A stretch of 64,000 nt of DNA from Lactobacillus acetotolerans DSM 20749 = JCM 3825 (GCF_001436775.1 NZ_AYZC01000001.1:1-64000), one strand, 5' to 3'; positions 1 to 8,407 are shown, counted from the stretch's first letter. Numbers and translations: made by a program. The notes: generated from the sequence alone by a model not told the origin.

Positions 1-40
1 TGCTTGGTTAACTCCTTAGCCTCACCGGCGACAGTTAATT

Positions 41-69
41 ATATTACCAACTTTACCGCCCTTTTGCAA
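41..69 (-). promoter_or_regulatory. Leftward promoter for a gene beyond the left edge
   Basis: On the minus strand TTGCAA (64-69) and TAATAT (41-46) are 17 bp apart, a good sigma-A pattern. An AAGGAG ribosome-binding sequence lies at 12-17, so the start codon of a leftward gene should lie just outside the window. Nothing can be said about its product. Confidence 0.55.
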
Positions 70-123
70 GTGCTTTTCATTATAAATTTTAAAAATGCCT
101 ATTACATAAATTCGTGTTAAAGT

Positions 124-132
124 TGGTATATT
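124..132 (+). promoter_or_regulatory. Extended -10 promoter for the reductase gene
   Basis: TG at 124-125 followed by TATATT at 127-132 forms an extended -10 element. No good -35 is seen. It lies 9 bp before the ribosome-binding sequence GAAGGGAG (141-148) of the reductase gene. Confidence 0.4.
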
Positions 133-157
133 AGTATTTAGAAGGGAGTTTTTTATT

Positions 158-1111
158 ATTAAAAAATTTGATTTAGCTATCATAGGTGCCGGTCCAGTTG
201 GCTTATTTACTGCCAATTTTGCACACTTACACGGCTTAAAAACTATTATATTCGACTCACTAGCAACTGTTGGTGGTCAACCCGAATTACTTTACCCATT
301 TAAAAAAATCCTTGATATACCAGTTTTTAACACAATTACCGGTACCGAATTAATTAAACGTCTCAAAAACAATATTTTAAATAAAAGCACAATTAAATTA
401 AATCACCGGGTCAATAAAATTGAAAAATTGGATGATGGTTTTCATATTGATAATGAATTTTTAACTAAAACTGTCATTATTGCCACAGGGACAGGTTCTT
501 TTAAGCCAAAAAAATTTCCTCTAAAAATGAATCAGGAAATTGAAAAAAAGGTTCACTACTATATAAATGATCCAAATAAATATGCAAATCAAACAGTGGG
601 TGTCTTTGGTGGAGGTGATTCTGCTCTCGATTGGGCAGTCGAATTAGCCAACCGAAGCCAAGTCAAATTAATTCACAGGCGAAAAGAATTTCGTGGACTA
701 GAATCTAACGTCAATAAGTTAAAAAAATTAAAAAATGTTGAAATTTTAACTCCTTATCTTCCCAAAAAGATATCTTTATCGGATAATCAGCTTACTGTTG
801 AACTTAAGGAAACTGGTTCATCAGAAATTAATTACCAAAAATTTGACCAAATTATAGTTGCTTATGGTTTTCGAGCTGATAATCGCTTTGTACGAAATTG
901 GAGAGTCAATCTCAAGGGAACCCATATTACTGTCGGCCCTGAAATGAATACTAATGTCCCCGGAATTTATGCAATAGGCGATGCTATTGATTACGAAGAC
1001 CGCGTTCCTTTAATTGGTTTAGGTTTTGGTGAAGCACAAATTGCAATTAATGCAATTATGCGCAAACTTTTCCCAGAAAAAACGTTAACAATCCATTCAA
1101 CCAGTATTTAG
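158..1111 (+). CDS. Thioredoxin reductase-like ferredoxin-NADP+ reductase, apparent ATT start
   Basis: The product is an FAD/NAD(P)H flavoprotein of the YumC type, expected to pass electrons between NADPH and ferredoxin or flavodoxin in the cytosol. The FAD-binding GAGPVG is at residues 10-15, a second Rossmann motif GVFGGGDSA at about 148, and the C-terminal GDAID motif binds FAD. There is no redox-active CxxC, which separates it from true thioredoxin reductase. The frame is open from a stop at 107, but no ATG, GTG or TTG occurs before codon 425. The only reasonable start is ATT at 158 (or 155), 6-9 nt after GAAGGGAG. Either AUU initiates, or the start codon was lost. Starting at ATG 428 would remove the FAD site. 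Length from 158 is 317 aa, near the family norm. Confidence 0.8.
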   Translation: MKKFDLAIIGAGPVGLFTANFAHLHGLKTIIFDSLATVGGQPELLYPFKKILDIPVFNTITGTELIKRLKNNILNKSTIKLNHRVNKIEKLDDGFHIDNEFLTKTVIIATGTGSFKPKKFPLKMNQEIEKKVHYYINDPNKYANQTVGVFGGGDSALDWAVELANRSQVKLIHRRKEFRGLESNVNKLKKLKNVEILTPYLPKKISLSDNQLTVELKETGSSEINYQKFDQIIVAYGFRADNRFVRNWRVNLKGTHITVGPEMNTNVPGIYAIGDAIDYEDRVPLIGLGFGEAQIAINAIMRKLFPEKTLTIHSTSI

Positions 1112-1119
1112 GAGAAAAC

Positions 1120-1770
1120 ATGGCTATAATCGACTTCATTCTTCACATTGATGGCCACTTAGTCACAATTGTAAATCAATTTGGCAACTGGACCTACTTA
1201 ATTCTCTTCGCAATCATCTTTATTGAAACAGGAATGGTTATTTTCCCATTATTGCCAGGAGATTCATTAATCTTCGTTGCTAGTGCAATGGCAGCTAATC
1301 CGCGTTACCAATTAAACATTTGGCTAATTTATCTAGTCGTTTCGATTGCCGCTATCCTTGGTGATAGTGTCAATTATGAAATCGGGGCTTGGTTTACCAG
1401 AGCGGGTGAAAAACACGCCTGGTTTAATAAACTGATTAACCAAAAGAACAGATTAGCTGCAGAAAGATTCTTTGAACGGCATGGTCCAATTACCATTGTT
1501 GTTGGAAGGTTTGTTCCTTTCATCAGGACATTTGTTCCATTTATTTCTGGAAGCAGCAAAATGCATTATGGAAAATTCATTACGTACAACATTGTCGGTG
1601 GATTACTGTGGACAGGGCTTTTCTCTATAATTGGATTTTATTTTGGTAACATCCCTCTTATAAAAGATCACTTTGCCATTATAATTGTAGCTATAATCTT
1701 TATATCAGTTGTTCCAATTGCTATTGTTGCTTTGAAAAAGCATATAGAAACTAAAAAGGAATCCCATTAA
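1120..1770 (+). CDS. DedA family membrane protein
   Basis: This is a polytopic inner-membrane protein of the DedA/SNARE-associated family (216 aa), now linked to lipid carrier or phospholipid flipping. Visible family motifs are FPLLPGDSL (42-50), GDxxNYxIG (81-89) and the arginine segment RFVPFIRTFVPF (130-141) followed by GSSKM. It starts 8 nt after the reductase stop with AGGAG before the ATG, so the two are probably cotranscribed. The stop codon sits inside the terminator stem shared with the convergent neighbour. The substrate cannot be read from sequence. Confidence 0.9.
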   Translation: MAIIDFILHIDGHLVTIVNQFGNWTYLILFAIIFIETGMVIFPLLPGDSLIFVASAMAANPRYQLNIWLIYLVVSIAAILGDSVNYEIGAWFTRAGEKHAWFNKLINQKNRLAAERFFERHGPITIVVGRFVPFIRTFVPFISGSSKMHYGKFITYNIVGGLLWTGLFSIIGFYFGNIPLIKDHFAIIIVAIIFISVVPIAIVALKKHIETKKESH

Positions 1771-1785
1771 TGGGATTCCTTTTTT
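1754..1785. terminator. Bidirectional terminator
   Basis: A 13-bp stem (AAAAGGAATCCCA, TTAA loop, then its complement) ends in T runs on both strands. It overlaps the stop codons of the convergent genes at 1770 and 1784. Confidence 0.85.
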
Positions 1786-2392
1786 AACGCTGTAATAATT
1801 TCTCAGCAAAATACAATTCGTAAATAATACCAGCTACTGCAAAACAGGATGCAAAAAAGCCTTCTGTCAAAACATTAATTATAGGATCAGTGTCCGGATT
1901 AAACAACCAATCGCTATTAGTAAAAAGCAAATGATGAAATACAACAAAGAAACTATCAAAATTAGTTAAAGCAAACGGTAATATTGCTATTGGTAACAGT
2001 AAAAATAGTAAAGCCCATGTTTTATCTAATTTTAATAATTTCTTATTTTTTTGTCTTTTTGCAACAAGATAAATAATAAAACAGCAAAGAAATGCAATGA
2101 TAGCCAAAACAAGCAACTTTTTCACGTCAGCAAAATGTTGTGCTGCCATGCTAGAAGTTGGAAAGTTATCCATCTTCAATTTCTTTTTAAATGGCCATAC
2201 CAAGTACCACATTAGCTGGTTATAATTATGCATAATTTTGGGCAATGACATGTTAACCGTTTCGTTAGTCTTCTGAACTAAAATAAATACGGCAAGCAAT
2301 GGCCAACTAGCAATAATTGCACCAACTACACTACTTGTAAGTGCAAAAATAAAATGATAAATAATAGCAAAAACGTTATTTCTTTTACTCAT
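1784..2392 (-). CDS. TIGR01906 (DUF1461) family integral membrane protein
   Basis: The 202-aa protein has several hydrophobic segments (about 8-37, 90-112, 125-143 and 177-192) with a soluble stretch at 60-90. It matches the lactobacillal and streptococcal TIGR01906 family, which is regularly encoded next to a NagD-like phosphatase, as here. Its ATG overlaps the stop of that phosphatase gene by 4 bp, so the two are translationally coupled. The family has no established function. Confidence 0.8.
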   Translation of the reverse strand: MSKRNNVFAIIYHFIFALTSSVVGAIIASWPLLAVFILVQKTNETVNMSLPKIMHNYNQLMWYLVWPFKKKLKMDNFPTSSMAAQHFADVKKLLVLAIIAFLCCFIIYLVAKRQKNKKLLKLDKTWALLFLLLPIAILPFALTNFDSFFVVFHHLLFTNSDWLFNPDTDPIINVLTEGFFASCFAVAGIIYELYFAEKLLQR

Positions 2393-3159
2393 AACTCAAA
2401 TTCATCCAAATTATTAACCAAAATAGTTGGCTGCCTTTTCCCTTTTATATCCTTTGCTTTAGTTACACCAGTTAATACAAGTAGCTGATCAACCTGGCTA
2501 TTAAATCCAGCCTTAATATCTGTATCATAATTATCGCCAACTAAAACTGATTTAGATTTAGTATAACCTACTTTAGCTAAAGCCATATTGACTATAATTG
2601 ATTCTGGTTTACCAATATACAGCGGTTTTTGGCCACTAGCAGCGGCGATCATAACACATTGGGAACCATTACCAGGAATTAATTCATCCTCCGTTGGCAG
2701 GTTCATATCGGCATTAGTACCAATAAAAGTCGCACCATGACGAATTGCATAAGTTGCAACTCGAACCTTGTGATAAGTTAAATCTGTATCCATACCAACA
2801 ATAACGTAATCTGGATTCTTTTCATTTAACTCAAACTCCGGGTGTTTTAACAGTTCACGCCATAATCCTATCTGGCCAATAATATAAATACCAATCTTCT
2901 TTTTATGAGATTTTTCAAGAATATAACTTGCTGTTGCCATACTTGGTGTATAGATATGAGCAATATCTGTATCTACACCATGGCCGTGCAATTTATCTAC
3001 CACCATTTGCGGTGTTCTTGTCGTGTTATTAGTTAAAAATAAGTAATTTTTATTAGCCTTATCGAGGCGGTGAACAAACCTAACTCCAGACTCAACAGTA
3101 TCTTTTCCACGATAAATAGTGCCGTCAAGGTCTATTAAAAATAAGCTGTAATCTTTCAC
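2389..3159 (-). CDS. NagD/YutF-like HAD phosphatase (TIGR01457 type)
   Basis: A 256-aa haloacid dehalogenase-superfamily hydrolase. Motif I with the nucleophile aspartate is FLIDLDGTIY (7-16), motif II is TNN (43-45), the lysine motif is GKP (183-185) and motif III is GDNYDTDI (208-215). Members dephosphorylate small sugar phosphates or nucleotides in the cytosol; the substrate here is not known. The start is GTG at 3159, which overlaps the TAG stop of the yutD-like gene by one base (TAGTG), with an upstream AAAGGGCGG. The arrangement yunD-yutD-yutF is conserved in Bacilli. Confidence 0.9.
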   Translation of the reverse strand: MKDYSLFLIDLDGTIYRGKDTVESGVRFVHRLDKANKNYLFLTNNTTRTPQMVVDKLHGHGVDTDIAHIYTPSMATASYILEKSHKKKIGIYIIGQIGLWRELLKHPEFELNEKNPDYVIVGMDTDLTYHKVRVATYAIRHGATFIGTNADMNLPTEDELIPGNGSQCVMIAAASGQKPLYIGKPESIIVNMALAKVGYTKSKSVLVGDNYDTDIKAGFNSQVDQLLVLTGVTKAKDIKGKRQPTILVNNLDEFEL

Positions 3160-3770
3160 TAATTACCGCCCTTTCTTTTCTTAATTACAAAGGAATGATG
3201 ATGTCCCTGTTCTTTTTTAACTGCAACTGTCTTTTTCTTTTTAAACCTAGTTTTATGAACTTTACGCTTTTTAAAATTATTATTGTAATTGCTTTTTCTT
3301 CTAGAATATTGCCTGCGACGTCCACGTGTATGTTCACGTCCTTTACGTGTATGCGCGGTGTAATGATGTTCTGGACTAAGTAATTGCAAAACAAAATAGG
3401 CTCCACCAGGATTACAATATTCAGTTAAATAATCCGCAATTGCCTGTTCTTTGCGATCAATTGCTGTGCGCACAATATCCTTATAAAAGCCTTTTAAACG
3501 CAAGTGATCACTAGAAATATCACCTACTAAAAAATCATATTGGTCCAAGTAAGGATCATATTTTTTACGTAAAGTTTCTACATCAATTGCATCATTTTTA
3601 TTAACTAAAATTTTATATAATTGGTCATTAATTTTTAATTGATCATCATCTTGGACAACTTTAGCCAATGGATGTCTAATAGGTTGCTCTTTTTGAAATC
3701 GATTTTCCTTCTTATCAGCAGAAGGTTCTTTTTTATCCTTTAAGTCTTTATTTTTAGTATTTTGTGTCAT
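3159..3770 (-). CDS. yutD: YutD family protein with long basic C-terminal tail
   Basis: The central part (about 40-130) is the YutD-like domain (DUF1027), recognisable by the LYKILVNKND and LVGDISSDHLRLKGFY segments. It is flanked by a charged N-terminal stretch and by a tail of about 60 residues rich in Arg, Lys and His. The tail is unusual and looks suited to binding RNA or another polyanion; this is inference. I choose ATG 3770 over GTG 3779 because AAGAAG is correctly spaced for it. The 3' end of yunD overlaps by 17 bp. The function of YutD is not established. Confidence 0.8.
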   Translation of the reverse strand: MTQNTKNKDLKDKKEPSADKKENRFQKEQPIRHPLAKVVQDDDQLKINDQLYKILVNKNDAIDVETLRKKYDPYLDQYDFLVGDISSDHLRLKGFYKDIVRTAIDRKEQAIADYLTEYCNPGGAYFVLQLLSPEHHYTAHTRKGREHTRGRRRQYSRRKSNYNNNFKKRKVHKTRFKKKKTVAVKKEQGHHHSFVIKKRKGGN

Positions 3771-5148
3771 TTGATTCACTTCTTGCGTTCACCGGATACT
3801 TTTTAGCTAAGTAATTACCTACGACTTCACGTAAGAATTGCGGAAATAAAAATTTATTTTCACCCACAATTGCTAAAGTGGGGAAAAATGGTACCAAAAT
3901 ATAATGGTCTAATCCAGCTATCTGATATTCCCTATTAGGATCAATTTCTTTGCCATTAACATACACAATTCGTGTACGCGGATCAAATTTAATTCCTTTA
4001 TAATACATCTGTCCAAATATTTTCCCTCTGAAACTCATACCTTTTAAGGGAAAATGATCTAGATAATGCCGATTTTTTTCAATTTCCATAACTAAACGCC
4101 ACAGATCACTACCCTTTAAGGTAGAACGCACTACATGCATTGAATGTGGCAATGCTTTTTGCAAATCATACTTAGTCAAGATTCTTTTCTTAAAAGGTAC
4201 TAAAAACAAACCTGAACTGAGCATAGCAATATCAGTCCCAGCAAAATCAGCAATTGCGTCCAAGGAAGCCTGGATTGCAGCTTCCTTATCATCCGCAAAC
4301 TTCTCAGGTAAATCAGCAACTTTATGGGCTTTTAATAATTCCTTACCCTTATCACGGTAACCTTGAATGATGGCGTTATCCCCCGACTTAGCCGGCATAG
4401 AAGCCGTAGGAACAGTTGTAGGGCTAATTTTTTGTACACAGTGTTGATCATTTATTTCAAGTTTAATATCACCAACATAGTTGCCCCATTTACCTGTTTG
4501 GGTAATCCAGACGCCATTATCTTCTTCACCCTTTTTAAGCAAATCATGACTATGACCCCCGATGATTAGATCAATTCCAGGATAATTCTTAGCTAGCCAA
4601 CGATCCATATTTAAACCAATATGCGTAATCATAATCAAAACATCGTATTTGCCCTTTAATTTGGGTAATAAATCATCCATTGTTTCTTTTAACATCATAA
4701 TATGCCAGTGATTAGGCCCATAAGACATAGGATAAGCGGCTGTTAATCCAATTAAGGCAATTCGTGTACCCTTTTTGGTATTAATAATTTTATCCTTGAT
4801 GGCCCATTTAGGCATAGAGCCATCTTCCTCACGTAAATTCGCTAAAATCACTGGAAAATTTGCGTGGTCAAATAAGTGTTCTAAAACTTCATGTGAATTA
4901 GAAATTCCTTCATTATTTCCAATCGTAACCGCATCGTAGTTAAAATTATTCATTAACTTAACATTAGCTTGGCCTTTTGTAGCATCTGTAAGCGGGTGTG
5001 AACGATCCATAAAATCACCCGCATCAAAAGTATAAACTTGATCTACAGATTTATCGGCTTGTGCTTTTTTAAGATAGCGCCCTATTTTAGGGAAATGTTC
5101 GAAATGTGAATGAAGGTCATTTGTATGTAAAATTCGAATTGTTTCCAT
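3754..5148 (-). CDS. YunD-like metallophosphatase/5'-nucleotidase
   Basis: A 464-aa two-domain protein. The N-terminal calcineurin-like domain has TNDLHSH (9-15), GDFMDRS (44-50), GNNE (77-80), THIGLN (175-180) and GGHSHD (197-202) for binding two metal ions. The C-terminal half is the 5'-nucleotidase substrate domain. GNNE replaces the more usual GNHE of secreted 5'-nucleotidases. No signal peptide is present, so it should be cytosolic and act on a nucleotide or related phosphoester. It is the first of a coupled set leading to yutD, the HAD phosphatase and the DUF1461 gene. Confidence 0.88.
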   Translation of the reverse strand: METIRILHTNDLHSHFEHFPKIGRYLKKAQADKSVDQVYTFDAGDFMDRSHPLTDATKGQANVKLMNNFNYDAVTIGNNEGISNSHEVLEHLFDHANFPVILANLREEDGSMPKWAIKDKIINTKKGTRIALIGLTAAYPMSYGPNHWHIMMLKETMDDLLPKLKGKYDVLIMITHIGLNMDRWLAKNYPGIDLIIGGHSHDLLKKGEEDNGVWITQTGKWGNYVGDIKLEINDQHCVQKISPTTVPTASMPAKSGDNAIIQGYRDKGKELLKAHKVADLPEKFADDKEAAIQASLDAIADFAGTDIAMLSSGLFLVPFKKRILTKYDLQKALPHSMHVVRSTLKGSDLWRLVMEIEKNRHYLDHFPLKGMSFRGKIFGQMYYKGIKFDPRTRIVYVNGKEIDPNREYQIAGLDHYILVPFFPTLAIVGENKFLFPQFLREVVGNYLAKKYPVNARSESNDTKY

Positions 5149-5164
5149 TTATACTTTCTGCTTT

Positions 5165-5497
5165 CTAACCTATCCGATTGGATTTAAGAATCATGTGGTA
5201 AGCATCTAAAACTTTTCCTTTAGGTTTCTTCCATTCAACCCACTTAGGGTGTTTCCAATCATCCTCATTAGTTAGGGTTTCAAGGTCATAATTCTCATTA
5301 ATATACTTTTCATACGTCAATAAAGCTTGGGTACGCGGTATATTCAATTGTAAAATTTTAACATTTTTGATCATTCCATGGTTAACCGCGAGTTCAGCAA
5401 TCCCATTTTGATCAATATTAGAAATTTCAAAGTACTTACTGCCATCGTTGCGGGTAATTTCTTCAATTAAATCTAACGCTTCGTATTTATCGCTCAT
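5165..5497 (-). CDS. Conserved hypothetical protein, 110 aa, upstream of yunD
   Basis: I do not recognise this protein. It is small and acidic, with mixed alpha/beta character and no membrane segment or cysteine motif. The start at 5497 is preceded by AGGTGTG. A longer reading from 5554 adds 19 hydrophobic, unlikely residues. It ends 16 bp before yunD on the same strand and is probably the first gene of that operon. The position corresponds to that of small yun genes in Bacillus, but I cannot equate it with any of them. Confidence 0.7.
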   Translation of the reverse strand: MSDKYEALDLIEEITRNDGSKYFEISNIDQNGIAELAVNHGMIKNVKILQLNIPRTQALLTYEKYINENYDLETLTNEDDWKHPKWVEWKKPKGKVLDAYHMILKSNRIG

Positions 5498-5584
5498 TAA
5501 ATCACACCTAAATGAAATAAAAATTTGGAATATATAGAAAAAATGTACAACCATGCTATTGTATTATGCGATAGAGGTGTACAC

Positions 5585-6046
5585 ATGAAATTTAAAAGCC
5601 ATCTTCTTTTGGCTCTTTTTTTAAGCTTAATCTTTTTAACAACTAGCGGTTTTACCGTAGTCGGCCACCGGGGCGATCCTACCAAATACCCTGAAGAAAC
5701 TATTCAGAGTGACAACTCTGCTTTCGATTCCGGTGCTGATTATGTTGAACTGGATCTTCATTTATCTGAAGATGGGGTCTTAGTTATCTCACATGACGAG
5801 GACCTTTCACGAGTCACTCATACACCTGCAATTGTATCACAAAATACTTTTCAATCGCTCAATCAGCTAAAGTATGACAACGGGGAACATGTTATGTCAC
5901 TCGACCAATTATTTGAACATTATAAAAATAGGCCAAATACAAAATTCGTCTTAGAAACAAAAATTGATCATAGTTTAGATCCTTCTTATGAGTTGGAAGA
6001 GAAAGATGCGGTTTACAAAGAAAAATCCTTAAGCTGTGCAGCTTAA
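5585..6046 (+). pseudogene. Truncated glycerophosphodiester phosphodiesterase (GDPD), C-terminal half missing
   Basis: A signal-like hydrophobic N-terminus (about 5-25) is followed by GHRGDPTKYPEET, VELDLHLSEDG, ISHDEDLSR and FVLETKID, the metal and active-site motifs of the GlpQ/UgpQ barrel. Homology stops at about residue 140. The last residues are read from unrelated sequence, including the hairpin that terminates ccpA. Intact GDPDs need roughly 230-300 residues, so half of the TIM barrel is absent and the product is unlikely to hydrolyse glycerophosphodiesters. A 3' deletion that joined the gene to the ccpA terminator explains the structure. The start has GAGGTG before the ATG. Confidence 0.75.
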
Positions 6047-6048
6047 GG
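6019..6048 (-). terminator. Terminator of ccpA
   Basis: CCTTAAGCTG and CAGCTTAAGG form a perfect 10-bp stem with a 2-nt loop (6027-6048). On the minus strand it is followed by ATTTTTCTTT. It lies about 85 bp after the ccpA stop, and inside the end of the truncated GDPD reading frame on the other strand. Confidence 0.8.
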
Positions 6049-6131
6049 GCTTCCTTTACTAAACCTTTATTCATTAATTTAGTCTTGTTTTAAATTTTCT
6101 ATCACCAGCGATTGACACAGAGCCATAAAAA

Positions 6132-7133
6132 TTAATGATTTAAAGTACTCTGCTTCTTTAACAATTCATACGGTAATTCCATATGGATATTATCGACTTT
6201 TTCACTATTCATGAGTTTAGTCAACATTCTCATTGCAACAGCCCCCATATCATACAGTGGTTGTCTAATTGCAGTTAAAGCTGGGCAAACTACGGAAGCA
6301 ATTTGGGTAGCACTAGCCGTTACTATTTCTAAATCTTCTGGGATCTTCTTACCAGCATCCATCGCTGAATTTAAAATACCAACGGCAGTAATATCACGCG
6401 TTACAACGACACCATCGATTCCATCTTTCACAAGTTGTGAATAGATATTATAGCCATCTGAATGGTCCTTGATGCCAGTATAAACATGCCCAGCACCTAA
6501 ATTATGTTCTTTCATGAATTGCTTGTATGCCGGAATCCTATTTTCATCGTTAACCACGGCTTTAGGATCACCGATTACTAACGCTAAGTTCTTTTTTCCA
6601 TCGTTATACATTAAATTGAAAGCCTCAGTATCGGCTTTCTTATAATCAATAGTGACAGACGGGAATTCTTCTCTATTATCCTTTGTGCCAGCTAAAACGA
6701 CCGGGGTATCTGTCCGCTTAAAAGCGTCTGCAGCCTCTCTAGGCAAACGGTTAGACATATAAATTACACCATCAACCTGTTTGTTAAGTAAACTCTGAAT
6801 CGCTTGATCTTCTTTCATCAAACGATTTTCTATGCTGGTCATAATAATATTGTATTTATACAGAAGCGCAATATCATCAATTCCCTTTGATAATTCCGCA
6901 AAGTATAGATTAGTCAGATCAGGCACAATCAACCCTACTGTGGTAGTCCTTTTAGAAGCAAGTCCTTGTGCCACAGCATTTGGTTGGTAGTGCAAACGGT
7001 TAATGACCTTCATTACCCGATCGCGTGTTTCTTTCCGTACATTATTATTCCCATTTACAACTCGTGAAACCGTAGCCATTGAAACTTTAGCTTCACGAGC
7101 AACATCATAAATAGTTACTTCTTGTTTATGCAT
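6132..7133 (-). CDS. ccpA: Catabolite control protein A, LacI family
   Basis: CcpA is the global carbon regulator of low-GC Gram-positive bacteria. With HPr-Ser46-P it binds cre sites to repress or activate carbohydrate genes. The 333-aa protein has an N-terminal LacI helix-turn-helix (VTIYDVAREAKVSMATVSRV, about 6-25) with hinge helix, then a periplasmic-binding-protein-like core. Divergent pepQ across a cre-bearing intergenic region is the classic lactobacillal arrangement (PepR1 of L. delbrueckii). The ATG is preceded by GGGGA at good spacing. Autoregulation through the cre near its promoter is likely. Confidence 0.95.
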   Translation of the reverse strand: MHKQEVTIYDVAREAKVSMATVSRVVNGNNNVRKETRDRVMKVINRLHYQPNAVAQGLASKRTTTVGLIVPDLTNLYFAELSKGIDDIALLYKYNIIMTSIENRLMKEDQAIQSLLNKQVDGVIYMSNRLPREAADAFKRTDTPVVLAGTKDNREEFPSVTIDYKKADTEAFNLMYNDGKKNLALVIGDPKAVVNDENRIPAYKQFMKEHNLGAGHVYTGIKDHSDGYNIYSQLVKDGIDGVVVTRDITAVGILNSAMDAGKKIPEDLEIVTASATQIASVVCPALTAIRQPLYDMGAVAMRMLTKLMNSEKVDNIHMELPYELLKKQSTLNH

Positions 7134-7159
7134 CTTTGATTCCCCAATTCTAAAAAATA

Positions 7160-7198
7160 TTCAATATAAAATTTAACATGCTTTGCAATAATTTGCAA
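7160..7198 (-). promoter_or_regulatory. Probable ccpA promoter
   Basis: On the minus strand TTGCAA (7193-7198) is followed after 17 bp by TAAATT. The -35 hexamer lies inside the cre sequence, so CcpA bound there should block RNA polymerase at its own gene. A second TTGCAA at 7183-7188 is an alternative -35. Confidence 0.45.
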
Positions 7199-7207
7199 GC
7201 GCTTACA
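7194..7207. promoter_or_regulatory. cre operator between ccpA and pepQ
   Basis: TGCAAGCGCTTACA fits the catabolite-responsive element consensus TGNAANCGNWNNCA at every defined position. It overlaps the presumed ccpA -35 and lies about 36 bp upstream of the pepQ -10. It can therefore affect both divergent genes. Confidence 0.85.
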
Positions 7208-7239
7208 GTTATTCTTTCATTTTTTTCAGACTTAAAACA

Positions 7240-7248
7240 TGCTATAAT
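7240..7248 (+). promoter_or_regulatory. pepQ extended -10 promoter
   Basis: TGCTATAAT, a perfect extended -10, starts at 7240 with the TATAAT hexamer at 7243-7248. The -35 region is only a T-rich stretch, which is acceptable with an extended -10. It lies 38 bp before the pepQ start. Confidence 0.7.
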
Positions 7249-7285
7249 TTGCTTACTAAAATCTATTTATATGAAAGGATTATAT

Positions 7286-8392
7286 ATGAATCTAGATAAA
7301 TTACAGCAATGGTTACAAGCTTCTAACAACGACTTAGCTTACATTTCAAATCCAACAACTATTTCTTATTTCACTGGTTATTCAATGGACCCACATGAAA
7401 GAATTTTCAGTTTAATTGTTTTCAAAGACAAGGATCCTTTCATTTTTGTACCAGCCCTTAATGTAGAAGAAGCAAAGAATTCCAAATGGGACGGCGATGT
7501 TTACGGCTATTTGGATTCAGAGAATCCATGGCAAATTATCGCCGAAAATATCCGCAAGAGAAGTAATGAGTACCAAAAATGGGCAATAGAAAAGAACAAT
7601 CTATCAGTTGCACATTACCAAAATTTACATAATGAGTTCCCTGACTCTAACTTTTCTAGTGATGTCTCCCCATTTATACAAAAAATTCGACTTTATAAAA
7701 CGCCAGCAGAAATAAAAGAATTAAAGGCTGCTGGAGCAGAAGCCGACTTTGCCTTTCAAATTGCATTTAATGCAATTAAAACGGGTGTAACAGAAAGAAA
7801 TATTGCCGGTCAAATCGATTACCAATTAAAATTGCAAAAAGGAGTAATGCACGAAAGCTTCGAAACTATTGTCCAAGCTGGTGCCAATGCTGCTAATCCC
7901 CATCTTGGTCCAACAATGAACCAAGTTAAGCCTAACGAACTTATTTTATTCGATTTAGGCACAATGCATAACGGATATGCATCAGATTCTAGCAGAACGG
8001 TCGCATATGGTCAACTTAATGATAAGCAAAAAGAAATCTATGAAGTTGTCCGTAAAGCCCAACAAAAGGCAGTTGACGCTGCTAGACCTGGCATGACAGC
8101 GGAAGAATTAGATAGCGTAGCCCGTAATATCATCAAAAAGGCTGGATACGGAAAATACTTCATTCACCGTTTAGGGCATGGCATTGGCAAAGAAGCACAT
8201 GAATTTCCGTCAATAGTGCAAGGAAATCACTTAATACTTCAAGAAGGAATGTGTTTTTCCATTGAACCGGGTATCTATATACCAGGATTTGCAGGTGTTA
8301 GAATTGAAGATTGCGGTGTTGTAACCAAAGATGGTTTTGAACCCTTTACTCATACTGATAAAAAGCTGAGAACTTTACCATTAAAAGATTAA
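7286..8392 (+). CDS. pepQ: Xaa-Pro dipeptidase (prolidase) PepQ
   Basis: PepQ hydrolyses X-Pro dipeptides in the cytosol and completes casein-peptide use. The 368 aa match known lactobacillal PepQ. An N-terminal creatinase-like domain (1-130) precedes the M24 pita-bread domain. The two-metal ligands are visible: D223 (FDLG), D234 (SDSSR), H298 (GHGIG), E327 (SIEPG) and E341 (RIEDCG). The start at 7286 has GAAAGGA 6 nt upstream. The open frame reaches back to 7178, but those codons overlap the promoter and cre. CcpA control is expected from the cre site. Confidence 0.95.
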   Translation: MNLDKLQQWLQASNNDLAYISNPTTISYFTGYSMDPHERIFSLIVFKDKDPFIFVPALNVEEAKNSKWDGDVYGYLDSENPWQIIAENIRKRSNEYQKWAIEKNNLSVAHYQNLHNEFPDSNFSSDVSPFIQKIRLYKTPAEIKELKAAGAEADFAFQIAFNAIKTGVTERNIAGQIDYQLKLQKGVMHESFETIVQAGANAANPHLGPTMNQVKPNELILFDLGTMHNGYASDSSRTVAYGQLNDKQKEIYEVVRKAQQKAVDAARPGMTAEELDSVARNIIKKAGYGKYFIHRLGHGIGKEAHEFPSIVQGNHLILQEGMCFSIEPGIYIPGFAGVRIEDCGVVTKDGFEPFTHTDKKLRTLPLKD

Positions 8393-8407
8393 TTTAACAA
8401 GAAACAA

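Noticed and set aside
3185-3406. Alternative reading frames of 60-75 codons inside yutD on both strands
   Set aside because: They arise from the low-complexity basic tail, have no ribosome-binding site and no family resemblance.
6027-6048. Palindrome as an insertion-sequence end or recombination site
   Set aside because: It has a T tract on the minus strand and the correct place to be the ccpA terminator; no transposase or target duplication is seen.
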